Assembly: GCA_026120185.1 (NCBI GenBank) | Contig: JANUWF010001109.1 | Coordinates: 1,852,001 to 1,916,000, forward strand | DNA from: Voacanga thouarsii | Taxonomy: Eukaryota; Streptophyta; Magnoliopsida; Gentianales; Apocynaceae | Direction: 5' to 3' | DNA length: 64,000 bases | Shown: piece after piece, positions 9,734-22,200 of the stretch | Layout of the letters: every line of letters begins with the position of its first letter | Numbering within the stretch: the first letter of the stretch is position 1 | The notes under the pieces: model-generated | Seen by the model: only the letters and a program-made list of their open reading frames with translations | Databases searched by the model: none | What the model was told of the DNA's origin: nothing | Made by a program: the position numbers and the translations under genes

Positions 9734-12700
9734 TTAGTACCAGCGTGGATACCCTCCTCGGCCCCTACCACCAGAATTATATCCTCTACCCCAACTGTAT
9801 GGGTCACGGTGGTGACCCCGTCCGCTTAGGTAGCCACCATAACCTGGAAGAATCCTTTGCTGAAAATTGCCGAAAGTCTATAACAAGAAATAATGGTCGT
9901 CAGTTAACTTATGACTGTGTACAATGCCACTCCAGCACTGTAAGCTGAATGTAAGTTATAACGAACCTCAGTGTCGTGCCTCATCCTCTCAGACAAGCGG
10001 TTCTGTCCATTCCGTCCTCTCTGGGCAGTTGAATTGCAGGATATCGTATCAAAGAATTCATCCTTATTATATGCGGGCTATACATAGAAATAGCACGAAC
10101 AGAATAGATTAGAATGTGGTATAAAGTTCAAATCTTGTATGTTTTCAAGGGAGGCTAAATCCAGAAAACTGAAAACTAAACGCCAATAAAATCATCTTAG
10201 CTCATACTTTTGAATCACCCTCAGCAACAAAGCCATCATCCTCTTCTTTACCCCGTGTCTCAAAAAAATTAGTATTGTCCTCCAACCTCTCCATTTTATC
10301 CCTCTGTTTTGTTTTTCCGAGATAACCCCACACCTCATCCTTTTTAAACTTCTCGTTCATGGCATCAAAATCAAATTCTTCAGTATACTGCAAAGGAAAT
10401 TGCAAGAGCAAAATTGTCAGAACAGCCGTTCAAGAATAAGTACTACATTCAAATGATTCCACAGAAAGATAAACAAAACCAAACAGGATGCTTCTTCATT
10501 TCATGATACTTCCTTTTTGAAATGACACAAGGCAAGAAAAATGATCATGAACCAGGTGAAGATGAATTGAGGCATTGGGAGGAAATTTACCGCCTCAAAA
10601 ATGAAAACTGAAAAGCTTTTGTCCATCAACATCGACTTGTACAGGCATATAATAGCCATTTCAATTTTTCCCCAACCAGTGGGAGACGGTATATTTTTGC
10701 AAACTGCTAAGGAAAACCCAGCAAAGAACATATGTGACAATATCCATCTCATAAGTAGAAGATGCCAAACAAGGATGACAGCCTTTTAGCTGATAAATAT
10801 AGAATAGAAAAGACATGGTGGATGCAATTCATCCAGTCAAATACATGCCATTTCCTAACTCAGATCAAAGGCAAAGCGGAAAAGAAAAAGAACCACCAGC
10901 TAAACGCATACATGGTATACTAACTCCTATAGCTTTAAGTTTCAAATAAAGTCAAGATTACAGAGGAAATACAAGGTATGATACCAGTTTTATGCTTTAT
11001 GCGTTGGTCCAAAAAATTTTAATCAAAATTCACCGTAAGGATGAAATATTAGGCATTGTTCCCAACGTACAGAGACTTGCATGTATATTATGCAATTACT
11101 TAGAAGTTCTCTACATTTAATCAAACGATGCTTCACCTTCCAGGCAAATTTAGCTTGATTAGCTGATACAAGCTCAACTTATGGTTTTACTATGGTTCCC
11201 AAAGTCAACTGGTGCCAGACAAAAACATAACTACAGGTAATAGAGGACGGCCGGCAATTTTTACCCTTCAAATGTTTCAATCTTTGCAACCACTTCCAAA
11301 AACACTCTCAATTTTTCACTATAAATGTTATAATTATTGCACCGTGCCCCTCCTATTAAAAACGATCAGTTTTAGCCTTAGAAACATCAAAAATAGCCTT
11401 AGTATTACCTTTACATGTGGAAAATCTGATCAAAAGGTAACATTGAGACTATTATGACATTTGAAACAGTAAAATTGGTAGGCTTTTTTAAGTACAATTG
11501 CAACATTTGAAAGTTAACATTGAGAATTTTGATAAATTACGGGCATGAATGCAAAAATCAAAACATTTGGGGGGCAAGATTAGCAAAGACCCGTTAATAA
11601 GTAAGGGGAGTACACCTTATCATTCGCATCAATTGAATAAGCAAGTAAAATAAGCAGATCAAATCTTCATGTTTACTAGATCATATCCGTACAGATACAA
11701 AGGACTAATGCTAAGAATTCCGCTATAAAAATTACAATTCCACTTGCTATTTTTTTTTCCCCCTTCCAAATGTAAATTTTTTTGGAATCACAGAGGTCAA
11801 AGAGAGTTGAGGAATCACAAATTATGGATTAGGACTACTCAATGCTTTAAGTCCTAATTTCTCATTTGTGTGTCAAAACTAAAACTCGTCCTCTGGATAA
11901 AGGAATTTGAAGGGTAATTATTTCGTTTAGATTAAATGGGCAAATTAGACCGAAATTTCATTGGCTCAAAGCGTGTTATTATTGCTGTGTAGTTTGATCT
12001 TTTCGGTGATGAAAAATGGACTGTAAGATGCTATATGGGAGTGCAAAATTAGTCCCCATAATAAACATCACCAAATATTAAATTATTTTCACACGCAAGT
12101 AGGATAACCTTTCAAGTAAACAGTACTAGAAGAAATTGCTGCCCTGTACACACACCTTAAGAAACAGAACAGCAAACAGCAAATTTACCAGTACCTGCTG
12201 TGCTGATGGCTGTAATGGCAATAGTGGTGCTTGAGCAGCTGGAGTTGTACTCGAGCTCGAGGAATTTGTGGATGTTGAATTTAGAACACCCATGTGCCTA
12301 TGATCCGGGTATAATTGTGCAGGAGAAAGTTCATATAGTCTTGGTTGCAACAACTGGTCTGGGGTTAGCGATGATTGTGATCGTTTCAACATAGACCCAG
12401 ATGCAGAATCCACCAATGAAGATGCAGAATATTGTAAGGATTGAGCAGGTTGCGATATCATAGGGTCAGTAAAGACGTTACTAATCTCTGGAGATTCAAT
12501 CCTGGTTCCATCTTGACCAGATGGATACAACGAAGACATATTTAATTGATTAGCAACGATTGAAGGGTAGGAGGACAGAGATGACTTCATAGACGACGGG
12601 AGTAAATTTCTTGGGTGCATAGAAAGTTGCTCAGGAGTAAGAGTAGGTATAATGCCTGGACCAATGGAGTTTGAAGTGGCAAGAGATGGCACTGGAGCTA

Positions 12701-15700
12701 GGGAATTTGAAGAACTTGACAGTGCAATATTTGTAGGTGCTGGGGCTGGAGATACCTCTTGCAAATTTGGCAATGTAGGATATGAAGTTGTTGTAGATGG
12801 GATGGGTTGTTGTCGAGCATAAGCATAATCATTTGTTGCTACATTGTACCCTGACCATGGGTTCAACATCACATGAGATGAGAAATTAGTGCTTTGTGGA
12901 GTACGAGAACCAGGTGCTCCAGCCTGAGCTCCAGATTGATGTGACGGCACTACATTGGGAGAGGACCTTAAGTTCAGTGCAGAAGCATCATTGTAAGGGC
13001 TAGATTCAGTCAAAGATCCACCACTAACAGCAGACAATTTTGGTAAACTTGAAGGTCCAGAAGCAGATTGAGACTAAAAAAGAAAAACATGTAAGACTAA
13101 TGAGTGTCCAAATCACAGCACAGTTTAATTTCAATCAACAGAAATTTTATTTGCTGGTAGCTACATTTATATTTATCAACAAGTTTAAGCACCTGGATAA
13201 TTGCTGGGTCATTGTGTATTGGCTCCTCTGCTTGAGAAGACGGAGAGGACTTTACTTGCAGATCCTGATATTGAAAGGGAAAAATATTGATTATGACTTG
13301 CAATTTCTTACTTTAAAATTGAGGTGCACACTTTAAGATCATCAAAACCAAAACTACAAAAGATACATGTATTTCAAAATTAACATGATCTTGCAAGCAA
13401 GATCTATCAATTCACTTACAGGCTGCATTAGCATGATTAACATCATAGACAATATAAAGCTGATCTTAGCCATCCAAAACATGAAACAATTCAAATGATC
13501 AATTTATTTGTGCCAAAGACAACATAATATCAGTGCTGCAGCCATTTAGTTTAGAAAACCAGTTCACATGGTATTCATGAATTGAACAATTTTTTTGGAG
13601 AACATTTTGAATTTGGTCAAAATATACCATGTAAAACATAACAAAGAACTAGGTCACTGAGATGCAAAGGCAACCTTCACAACACACAACAACCAAGACC
13701 AAGACTGCCGCCACCACAACAACAACAACAATCATCCCTCTATCTGGAATTGAATGTCCAGATTTCTAACTTTGGATGTCTGAAAATATATGTCCATTTT
13801 CCTAAAATAAAAATATTTTCCTTCTAAATTTCTACGAGTGAACACCTCCATTTAAAGGATACAAATTCCACTAACCCATGGGTCCCACTGCTAACTTCTT
13901 TAATCAGTAAAGATAAGGTGATAACATACCCATAATCAAATGCTCTTCTAAATCTTTGTGCCAAGTTAAAATGGGACATTCAAATCCAAATGGAAGACAT
14001 AGCAGTAACAATAACAGTGACAATAACAGTAGTAACAGTAATAGTAATAGTATACTACCCTACCATGGTCAGCTATCTAAAAGTTGTTTCAAACTCTTTC
14101 TAGTGACAAATCCTCCATAAGAAATGGGTTGCTGAAAAATAAAATAAAATAGAACCTACAGGTTTAATGTTCTACCTTTTATACCAAATTTACACATTGA
14201 CAAAGTTGCATATCTGTTAACTTCAGAAGCAGTGTGTAAAACACCACTATACATCTTCAGCAGCAAAACTTCTACAACTATATGCAAGTAATCATACCTA
14301 TCACAGCACACTCCACAGCAATCGAAAAAAAATGAACATTCACCATAAATTTTGACTTTTTCCCAAAAAAAAACAGATCATAATTATCCTTGGTAGAGGA
14401 ATTAACAATACAACTGGTTAAGACTTGTATCTTAAAGTTTTTAGTTACTAGCAGGTTGGTTAGAAAGTTTATACAGATTATAGGGAGGTAGTCATCAAAT
14501 AACTCACAACCAACTTATAAGAATCGTCTTTAAATTATACAGACCATTAAAAAAAAACTCATAAACGGGATACATAAAATAGGTTAGTTTTAAACCTCAG
14601 CCTTTAACATTTTTTTCAACAGGATGATAAGAAATGACTAACAACTTGAGCCCAATTAGAAAATGTTGAAATATATCAACTGCAGGTGGTGACACAGTTT
14701 ATTAGATTCATTCAAACTTCCATGGAATTTGATTTACATTTCTAAAGCAACCAAGTCTATTAGACCAATTAGTTTTCTCCAAGGATATTCACATCATCTT
14801 CCATAGTAATTACGTCATAGAATATGTGACATATGGTGCAGGGAAGGAGCAATTCTCTAGCAACCAATGTTGGCAGACGTTACTCAGAACTGTTATTAAC
14901 TGTCAGTCTGTTACTATGACCTGCAATCATGGGCCTCAGGTACCATTCTATCATCCTGTCTCCGACCAAAATAAAGTGTATCATCCCTTCAGCAGCTTAG
15001 CTGCTTATTTGACCTACTGTTCATCGCCTTCCATATTGACAAGCTATATTTCAGCCATTTACCATCATAAGTATTTTGTTAAACCTCAATGCTTGAGTGT
15101 GGTGACTTGTACTAGCACCAGACATACTTTGATGCTTTTGAAGAGCATAAAACAGCCAACCATAGTCTAAAGTGTACCTAAGTCCTTAAAACTAAACTTG
15201 TCAACAAAGACTTAGCCTTGTATCTGAATCTGAATAGCAGAATTATTTGTCTAGAAGGTTTCATAATTAGGTTCACTTGAACTCTCACAATAGAAACCAG
15301 ACCAAAAAGTATAACATAATTAATTATTTCAACATCTCCTTAGATGCAATACTACAGGCCAGCAAGCAATCCTTCCTTCTCAAGCAACCAGTAGAATTTC
15401 TAATACTCAGAATATGTCTCATTTATTAATTCAAGGTACATGACTAAGTACAAAACCTGTTTATCAAGTCCCAGAATCCTGATAATCAGCGAAATAGATT
15501 AAAATCTAATCATATCCTAAACTCAACATAATCACTAATGACCCCACGTAACTATTGCAAAGAAAGAAAATATAATGTAACTCCTATAGTTCCCAAATAA
15601 TTCTTCTCTTTATCTGACCCAAGGAGAAAGCTCATGCTAGGAGAGAATCAATAAAGTAGTTGATATGAACTGGAAAAGAATAAAAGACTAGCACATTAAG

Positions 15701-18700
15701 AAAATTCAGGCTCCTACAACAGCAAGCTTCAGTGCATAAAAAGAAAAGGGTCCTTCCCACAGCCTGTGTTAAATAGTAATGCAAGAAGTCACTACCACAA
15801 AGGATAGTAATATGATACAGAGACATAACCAAGTAATCGTATGCAATATAAGAGGCAAATAGGACTTATCCATTATGCATTGCACTTGTTCTAAGTAGAA
15901 GAACTTCAAAAAGTATCTAAAATTCATAAACTAACTAATTGATAGTGCATATTGGCACCGATGAGCTCTTACAAATCACAACAAAATAAAAACAAGCCAA
16001 AGACAGAACAATTTCCAATAGCAACCAAAACATCTATTTACCTTAATGTCACTTCCACGAAACAAGATATATTCATAGACTTTGTCACCGGGGGGAATTT
16101 CTGGGCCATCTTTCTTCCGCCCTTCGGTTCCATATGACCTAACTGGAAATTGTAATAATGTGTGAGCAAAAAGTTGATATTGCTAAACAGATTCCAACAA
16201 GAACCAACACAGATATTTACATAAATTGTTATACAAAAAGACACAGCCAAAATTAGATACTACATATAAACTACAATGTCCTTAACATTGAATCATTCTA
16301 ACCATCACCTAAGGGCTAGCCCCGGTGCGCCAAGCACTCCCCGCCTTGCGGGGGTAGGTGATGGGCTAACCATCACCTATTACTAACAAAATAATCCCTC
16401 AAAAGTTTAAAAGATAAACAAAGAAGAAGAAGTAGAAAAAGCAAGGCACATGAGAAATACAAAATTAAAGCCAATCACTATGAATTTTTACCATATTTAA
16501 TATACAAAGATTGGAAGGCTGCATTATTGAAGCATTTAAATTACTTCTCAAGGACTCCTCATCCACTTTCTTGCACTTCTTCTTTTCATTAGTTTTCTTA
16601 TTTTCTCAGAAAAAAAAAATATTTTTTGTAACTACTAACCATGAAATGAAAATCATAAAAATAAGCCCATAAAGCTGGATGGAACACTGATAGCACTGGG
16701 AGCAAGCGAGGAATAAAAGATCACCACAACATAGTTCTCATATGGGAATGAATTGTATTTACATTTCAAACAAATTGTGAATCATGATTCTTTTTGGATT
16801 TTATAAATATAACTTAACACAAGATAAGTTACATCGTTACATAACGATCTATAAATCAAGCAATTACCAATCATCTTGTAGACTTCAAGTTTAGCACCAA
16901 TGCCCGTGCTTGTGTAATTTAACATTTTTAAAGATGTTGGAAAAGATTTACTGTTTAAAAACATCCAAGCTGATCAGAACACTTCAGAACAGCTCAAATT
17001 CTAATGAAAAGTTAAAATTTGCTTATTTTAGTCAAAGAAGAACAAACACAGTGTTTCAGCTTCAAGAGGTCTAAAAACTGTTTTAGGCATACCAGTAAGA
17101 ACATTTTTCGCATGCTTAGGAAGACCAAGTCTAAGGAACCTCAACACACCAGAATCCTGCCAATAGAAAATCTTTCTAATTTCGGGGCTTTGTGCGCAGA
17201 TAAACTTTTTTATTGATGAATAACCAAGTCACTAAGCACAAATATGAGGTCAGAAAACAATTGAAATGGGATCTTACCCTGAAAACCATAAACTTGGATA
17301 GAAACAGCAGTTCATAACTACAGATTACCAATGATTGATTACAGAGAACATAAAAGAACTAATGGATAGACCACATATTAAAGGAAAGAAAGAGAGGGAT
17401 AAAATGCATGACCAACTACAGTTAAACGTCCAATGCAGAAACCCTCATTCCACTAAGAATACAATAAAAGACTACAGGAACAAAGGTTGAGACCTAGAAG
17501 GTCATTAATTGGAATCCACATACCTAAATCAACGATAATTAACAAAATGCTGTCAAAAAATGTTTTTCACAACTCATTAGACCTTTCTTGTAGAAATGTC
17601 CAGCCAAATTTTGAACTGACTATGTAAAACTTCCATCTCCAAATCCCCATTTTACCACTCTGTATTGTTTATGATAAACAATAAGTTCCATACTTCCTAA
17701 AAGATTTATTCTTTTCCAAAAGAAGCTCTATATTTTGACACAAGGATTAAGCATATTACCAACTCAGACAACCATATAAATGAGAAGTCAGTACAGCATA
17801 AAACAGCACAGTGTTCACAGTGAAAAGGTTCAGGCACAGAACCAGAGCATCAGAAACACATTCTAGTGCTTGCTGGGGTACATGCATCTTCATCAAGCCT
17901 AACCGCAAATCATTTGTTCATTCTTTATATGTATACAACAAAACCTTTAAGTATGCATGTCTCTCAATGTGTATCATTTCAAAAGATCATCACATAATTC
18001 AATGCCAAATTCAGTACTAATCTCCACAATCAACTACCAAGGTCATACACATACATCTGTACATCAAGACTAATTTATCAGTTCATATACTGAACAAATT
18101 TACCTTTCTTTAATCAAACCACATTTTACTATTGCTTCTAATAGATATTTTCCTTCCTAACAAGTCCATGAACACTGACAGTATAAATAAAATAAAATAA
18201 AAAATTTTAAGTCCATAAAACTGTACTATAATTTTATAGTCGATTTTATAATGATAAACCTTTCTTTGTTTTGCGAGTCATTCACCATCACAAACTTGTA
18301 TTATATTATTTTGCTCTATTACAAGTTTTTTATCTCACAAAAATTTGCACAGGTTCTCCCAAAGTCTCAAGTACATTTGATTATTAAGTCAAATTTGCTT
18401 TTTCTTTCCAGAATCAAATTTCTTACATTTCTACAATTTTTTTACTTTCCTAACAAGCACGCAAAGAATATTCACAGTATCAGGTCTTCGGTATCGTCAT
18501 AGTTCTCGAACATAAATCAAAGAAAATCAAAATTAACAGAAAAAAAAAAATCATCAGACATACTAACAATATTACATTAGGAGTCACACAGATAAAATTA
18601 CTGCTCCACTAAAATCATGAAATGAACCGAATAATACTCTACCGTTCTTCAAGCCGAGAGTGGAGTCTTCAGGATTGAGATAGTAGAGGACGCCTTCGTA

Positions 18701-18808
18701 ACGAATCTCGTACTTTGACGTCAGACTTATAATGCTTCCGATGTACGAATCCGCCGACGACGACGACGAAGACGTTTTGGTTTTGCTGTCACCAGATTCA
18801 TTCGCCAT
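9734..18808 (-). CDS. DCP5: Decapping 5 (LSM14 family) protein, seven coding exons
   Basis: P-body protein that promotes translational repression and mRNA decapping with DCP1/DCP2, by family knowledge. Exons on the minus strand are 18808-18643, 16142-16042, 13264-13193, 13073-12195, 10387-10208, 10077-9967 and 9877-9734. All introns are GT-AG and phases join exactly to about 550 residues. Exons 1-3 give the LSm14 domain (about 17-95; [52 protein letters not shown]). Residues 114-406 are Ser/Pro/Gln-rich. DFDF motif: [19 protein letters not shown] (408-426). FFD box: [11 protein letters not shown] (469-479). TFG box: [16 protein letters not shown]. The tail [12 protein letters not shown] is a short RGG region. 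The start is MANES, which matches the family better than an in-frame ATG ten codons upstream. It is somewhat shorter than Arabidopsis DCP5 (about 611 residues), so a small exon could be missing from the 1.8-kb intron 4. No stop or frameshift is seen, so it is probably functional. Confidence 0.93.
11253..11585. repeat. Fold-back (MITE-like) insertion in DCP5 intron 4
   Basis: The two ends are imperfect inverted repeats of about 38 bp. The left end contains TTACCCTTCAAATGTTTCAA, and the right end contains AAAACATTTGGGGGGCAAGA. The inner part has no ORF of interest. I could not identify a clear target duplication, so the superfamily is left open. The rest of intron 4 (10388-12194) shows nothing recognisable. 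Confidence 0.5.
13265..16041 (-). other. DCP5 intron 2, no other feature
   Basis: A 2.8-kb intron between the LSm14 exons. It contains only short simple repeats (CAA-type at about 13715-13730, AACAGTA-type at about 14005-14055). A 114-codon opposite-strand ORF at 14826-15170 has no recognisable domain and is judged chance. Confidence 0.7.
16143..18642 (-). other. DCP5 intron 1
   Basis: A 2.5-kb first intron separating the initiator exon from the rest of the LSm14 domain. It is AT-rich and non-coding except for the GC-rich hairpin insertion at 16298-16379. Confidence 0.75.
16298..16379. repeat. GC-rich hairpin insertion with 14-bp direct repeats
   Basis: CTAACCATCACCTA occurs at 16298-16311 and again at 16366-16379, flanking 54 bp of strikingly GC-rich DNA in an AT-rich intron. 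Inside are a perfect palindrome GGGCTAGCCC (16313-16322), a 6-bp stem with a 3-base loop CCCCGCCTTGCGGGG (16339-16353), and TAGGTGATGG (16355-16364), which pairs with CCATCACCTA of the left repeat. The layout looks like a small insertion with target duplication, or a fold-back unit. Family unknown. Confidence 0.7.
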
Positions 18809-18967
18809 TTGAGATATCCAGTCAAGAATTGCAAACAAACTGAAATTTTTAGTAGAATCGTTCGAACTCTTCTCTGTGAATATGAAGAACGAAATAACAG
18901 TATATTTTTTTTCTTTGGGTTTTTCCGGTGGTCGGTTTTGGCGTTTTCTGGGTATAGGGGAAACAAG

Positions 18968-18983
18968 GCTATATTAATAGGCG
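18968..18983 (-). promoter_or_regulatory. DCP5: Possible DCP5 TATA-like element
   Basis: The minus strand reads CCTATTAATATAGCC about 165 bp upstream of the chosen ATG, a plausible distance for a core promoter plus 5' UTR. It is only a weak match and there is no independent support. Confidence 0.25.
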
Positions 18984-19019
18984 GAATCTACCAGGTTTAG
19001 GTTACAGTGAAATGCGGCA

Positions 19020-20210
19020 ATTTTTTTTTTTTTTAATAGTTAGGAGGAGTACATGGCAGACCAACCTTCGTCGGCAGGGTGTGCACGGGTTTTTTAAAAA
19101 AAATAAATAAATAAATTGTCCACATAAGATCAGATCAAATTTGGACAAATAATGGGATTATAATTCTTTTTGAAAATAAGGTATTTGAGCCCAATTAAAA
19201 ATTAAAAAATATTTGGAATTAATATAAAGTGAAAGAGAGAAGATAGTAAGTAAATAACAATTTTTGAAGATAGAAATTATTTAGATTAAATTTTTTTAAT
19301 TCCAGAATTTTAGTTTAGATTAGGTGCTATCTAAATACACTTAAAAATTTGAAACCACTACTTTAGTTTAGGTTTAGGCTAATTTTAGTTTTGGTTTAAA
19401 AATTTTTAAAGCTGAAAAATTGGTTTTCTTAAAAAAATTTAAATTGAACCAAACTAAATTGAATATATATAATATTCTTATAGAATATATATTTAATATA
19501 TAGTATATTATATTATTGTTATTAATTAAGATATTAGGAATATTTGTCATTTTCGAAGTTGTAGTTTAGCAAGAATATCTCATATTTAGAGTTTCACACA
19601 ATGTTTCTTTTAAATATCTTTTGTGGTCACTGATAGCCTCACTCTTCACTATTTATCATATTGAGAACTATTGTGAATTTATTAAATATCTTCTTTAATA
19701 TGTGCTATTATTAAAAGTTTATTATTTTAATTACAATGTAATTATTTTTGTTTTATATTGGATTTTATTTTTTTTAAAATATAAAAAATAAATATATTAT
19801 ATAATTTATCATTTGAGATGTTATAAGATTATTAATTTTATTATATAGTAATTTTTTAAATAGAAAATCGCTCAAACCAAATAAAACTAACAAAAACAAA
19901 ACTCAATGAAATTTCAAATGAATTGGTTTGATATTAATTATCCAAACCAGAATTTTTGAGTTGATTTAAAATATAGTTAAAACTAAAACAAACTATGAGT
20001 ACTCCTATCATCCTATGGTGTAGTATATACACTTAATGTCAAAAAAATTTCCCCCTTTTAAGAATGAGTAGCAAATGTTGTGCAATAGATTGTTTGATGG
20101 TGGAAATGAACCATGTTTGTTGCTCCGGTGGGAAAAAACGAAAAAGAAAACTATTTTAGCTTTTTTTTATTATCTAACTTTGAAAATTAATTAATATTTG
20201 TGTTTTTTCT
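19020..20210. other. AT-rich upstream region of DCP5
   Basis: No coding signal. It is very AT-rich with T-runs and TA-rich stretches around 19460-19520 and 19740-19860. The proximal end may contain DCP5 promoter sequence. The middle holds a fold-back repeat (19360-20010). Confidence 0.5.
19360..20010. repeat. Fold-back repeat, MITE-like
   Basis: The left arm carries repeated TTTAGTTTTGGTTTAAA and CTGAAAAATTGGTTTT words. The right arm (about 19870-20005) carries their complements, for example CAAACCAGAATTTTTGAG and TTAAAACTAAAACAAACT. The pattern is that of an AT-rich non-autonomous inverted-repeat element. Exact ends and target duplication are not resolved. Confidence 0.4.
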
Positions 20211-20215
20211 ACACA

Positions 20216-20533
20216 TGTTATAAAATTTTAGTAGTGTCAAAATAAAATCTACACATAATAAATCTTTTACTATTATTTACACAATAATTTCTTCAAACTT
20301 CTCTCTTTATTTTCTCTCACAATTTTTTTCAACAATTCTCTCATAATTGGTATATCACAAGCTTAGGAAAAAACTCTATTTATAGAGCTCTATTGGTGGA
20401 GTTAGTGGAGTTAATTATCTATTTCTACTAATTCCACTAATATGTATTAGTGGTATTAATGGTAGACATCCATATACATTTTTTCACTGATTGAATTAGT
20501 GGATTCACAACTTCCACTAATGTATTTACAACA
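20216..20533 (-). repeat. 3' LTR of copia element
   Basis: It pairs with 31699-32014 over its full length. The plus strand starts TGTTATAAAATTTTAG and ends TATTTACAACA. A TATA box (TATAAATA on the minus strand) lies at 20377-20384. The next bases, CTCCTCCTT, are the complement of a purine-rich tract AAGGAGGAG. Confidence 0.9.
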
Positions 20534-20545
20534 CTCCTCCTTAGA
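20534..20545 (-). promoter_or_regulatory. Polypurine tract of copia element
   Basis: Minus-strand TAAGGAGGAG lies directly upstream of the 3' LTR, where plus-strand DNA synthesis would be primed. Confidence 0.65.
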
Positions 20546-20559
20546 TATTCATTATATAA

Positions 20560-22200
20560 AGAATATGCCTCATTAAAACCTTACTAGATAAAAACTCAGT
20601 GAGAAAAAAAAAATCTAGTGAAAGAAAAATAGTACACTATTCTATATGTCTACTTATTACTTCCCCTGATGAGATAATTCCTTTAAATTTTTGAACCGAC
20701 ACATACCCATTTTATATCTCAACTTCTCAAATGTTACAGTCAATAAAGTCTTTGTGTAAATATCTGCCAGATTGTCACATGATCGAATTTGTAGTATATC
20801 AATTTCACATTTCTTCTGGAGTTCATGAGTAAAGAAGAATTTTGGTTAAATATATTTTGTTCGATTTCCTTTAATATATCATTCTCATAATTGAGTTATG
20901 CAAGTTGTATTGTCTTCATAAAGAGGAGTTGGAATGTCTCTTCTAAATGATAATTTACAACTTTCTCGGATATAATGAATCACTAATCTTAATAATACAC
21001 ATTCTCGACTTGCTTCATAAATAGCTATAATTTCAACATGATTTGAAGAAGTAGCTGCTATAGATTATTTTGTAGAATGCTATGATATAGTAGTATTTTC
21101 ACATATAAATAGATAGCTCGTTTAAGAACGTGCTTTATGTGGATCAGATAAATAACTAGCATCTGCATAACTTATCAATGTTGGATTGATTTTATTTGAA
21201 TAAAATAATTCGAGATCAATTGTACCTTAGAGATATCGAATGACTTATTTAATTTCATTCCAATATTTTCGTGTTGGTGAAGAACTAAATCTTGCTAATA
21301 AATTGACAACAAATACAATATCAAGTCGTGTATTATTAGTAAGATACATCAATGCACCAATTGCAATGAAATATGGTACTTTAAGACCAATTAGTTCTTC
21401 ATCATGTTCTTAAGATCGGAAAGAATCTTAATTCACATCTAATGACCGGACAATCATTGGAATACTCAATAGATGTGCTTTGTCCATGTAAAATCTTTTT
21501 AAAACTTTTGGTGTATATATTGATTGATGAATAAATGTTCCACTTTTCAAATGTTCAATTTATAAATTAAGGAAAAATTTAATTTTACCAAAATCTTTGG
21601 TTTCAAATTCTCTTTTTAAATAATCAATTGTTTCTTGGAGCTCTTTTAGAGTTCCAATAAGATTAATATCATCAATATATATAGTTAATATCACAATTTT
21701 AGAACCATATTTCTTAATAAAAACACATGGATATACCTAGTCATTTTTAAATCTCACTTTCAATAAATATTCACTAAAATGATTGAACCACATGCACCCA
21801 GATTGCTTCAGGCCATATAATGATTTATGCAACTTAATGGAGTAATTTTTACGAGGATAATGTTTATATACTTCGGACATGTGAAATTCTTTGGGGATTT
21901 TCATGTAAACATAATTTTCTAAAATTTCATACAAGTAAGTAGTGACAATATTTAATAGGCGCATATCTATCTTTTCATGTACTGCCAAACTGATAAGGTA
22001 TCTGAGTGTAATAGTATCAACAACAGGAGAATAAGTTTCATCATAATTAATACCTGATCTTTGTGAAAAACCTTGGGCTACTAACCGTAATTTATATCAT
22101 ACGATTTCATTATTTTCATTGTATTTTTGCACAAATATCTATTTGTAACCAACATGTTTTACACCTTCCGCTATTCGGACTGCAGGTTTGAAGACTTAAC
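20560..22200 (-). pseudogene. Copia reverse transcriptase and RNase H remnant
   Basis: Minus-strand frames show the copia RT: EKIDMRLLNIVTTYLY, VYMKIPKEFHM and KSLYGLKQSGCMWFNHFSEY (21988-21737), then a YVDD-type box degraded to a frame-shifted region near 21700-21660, FGKIKFCLNLQIEHL and GALMYLTNNTRLDI (about 21380-21290). RNase H pieces follow (ISYADASYLSDPHKAR, about 21185-21130). Many stops interrupt it. It belongs to the same pol as the integrase remnant upstream. Confidence 0.8.

Noticed and set aside
14826..15170. 114-codon ORF opposite to DCP5
   Set aside because: Fully intronic, no domain, no promoter or splice context.
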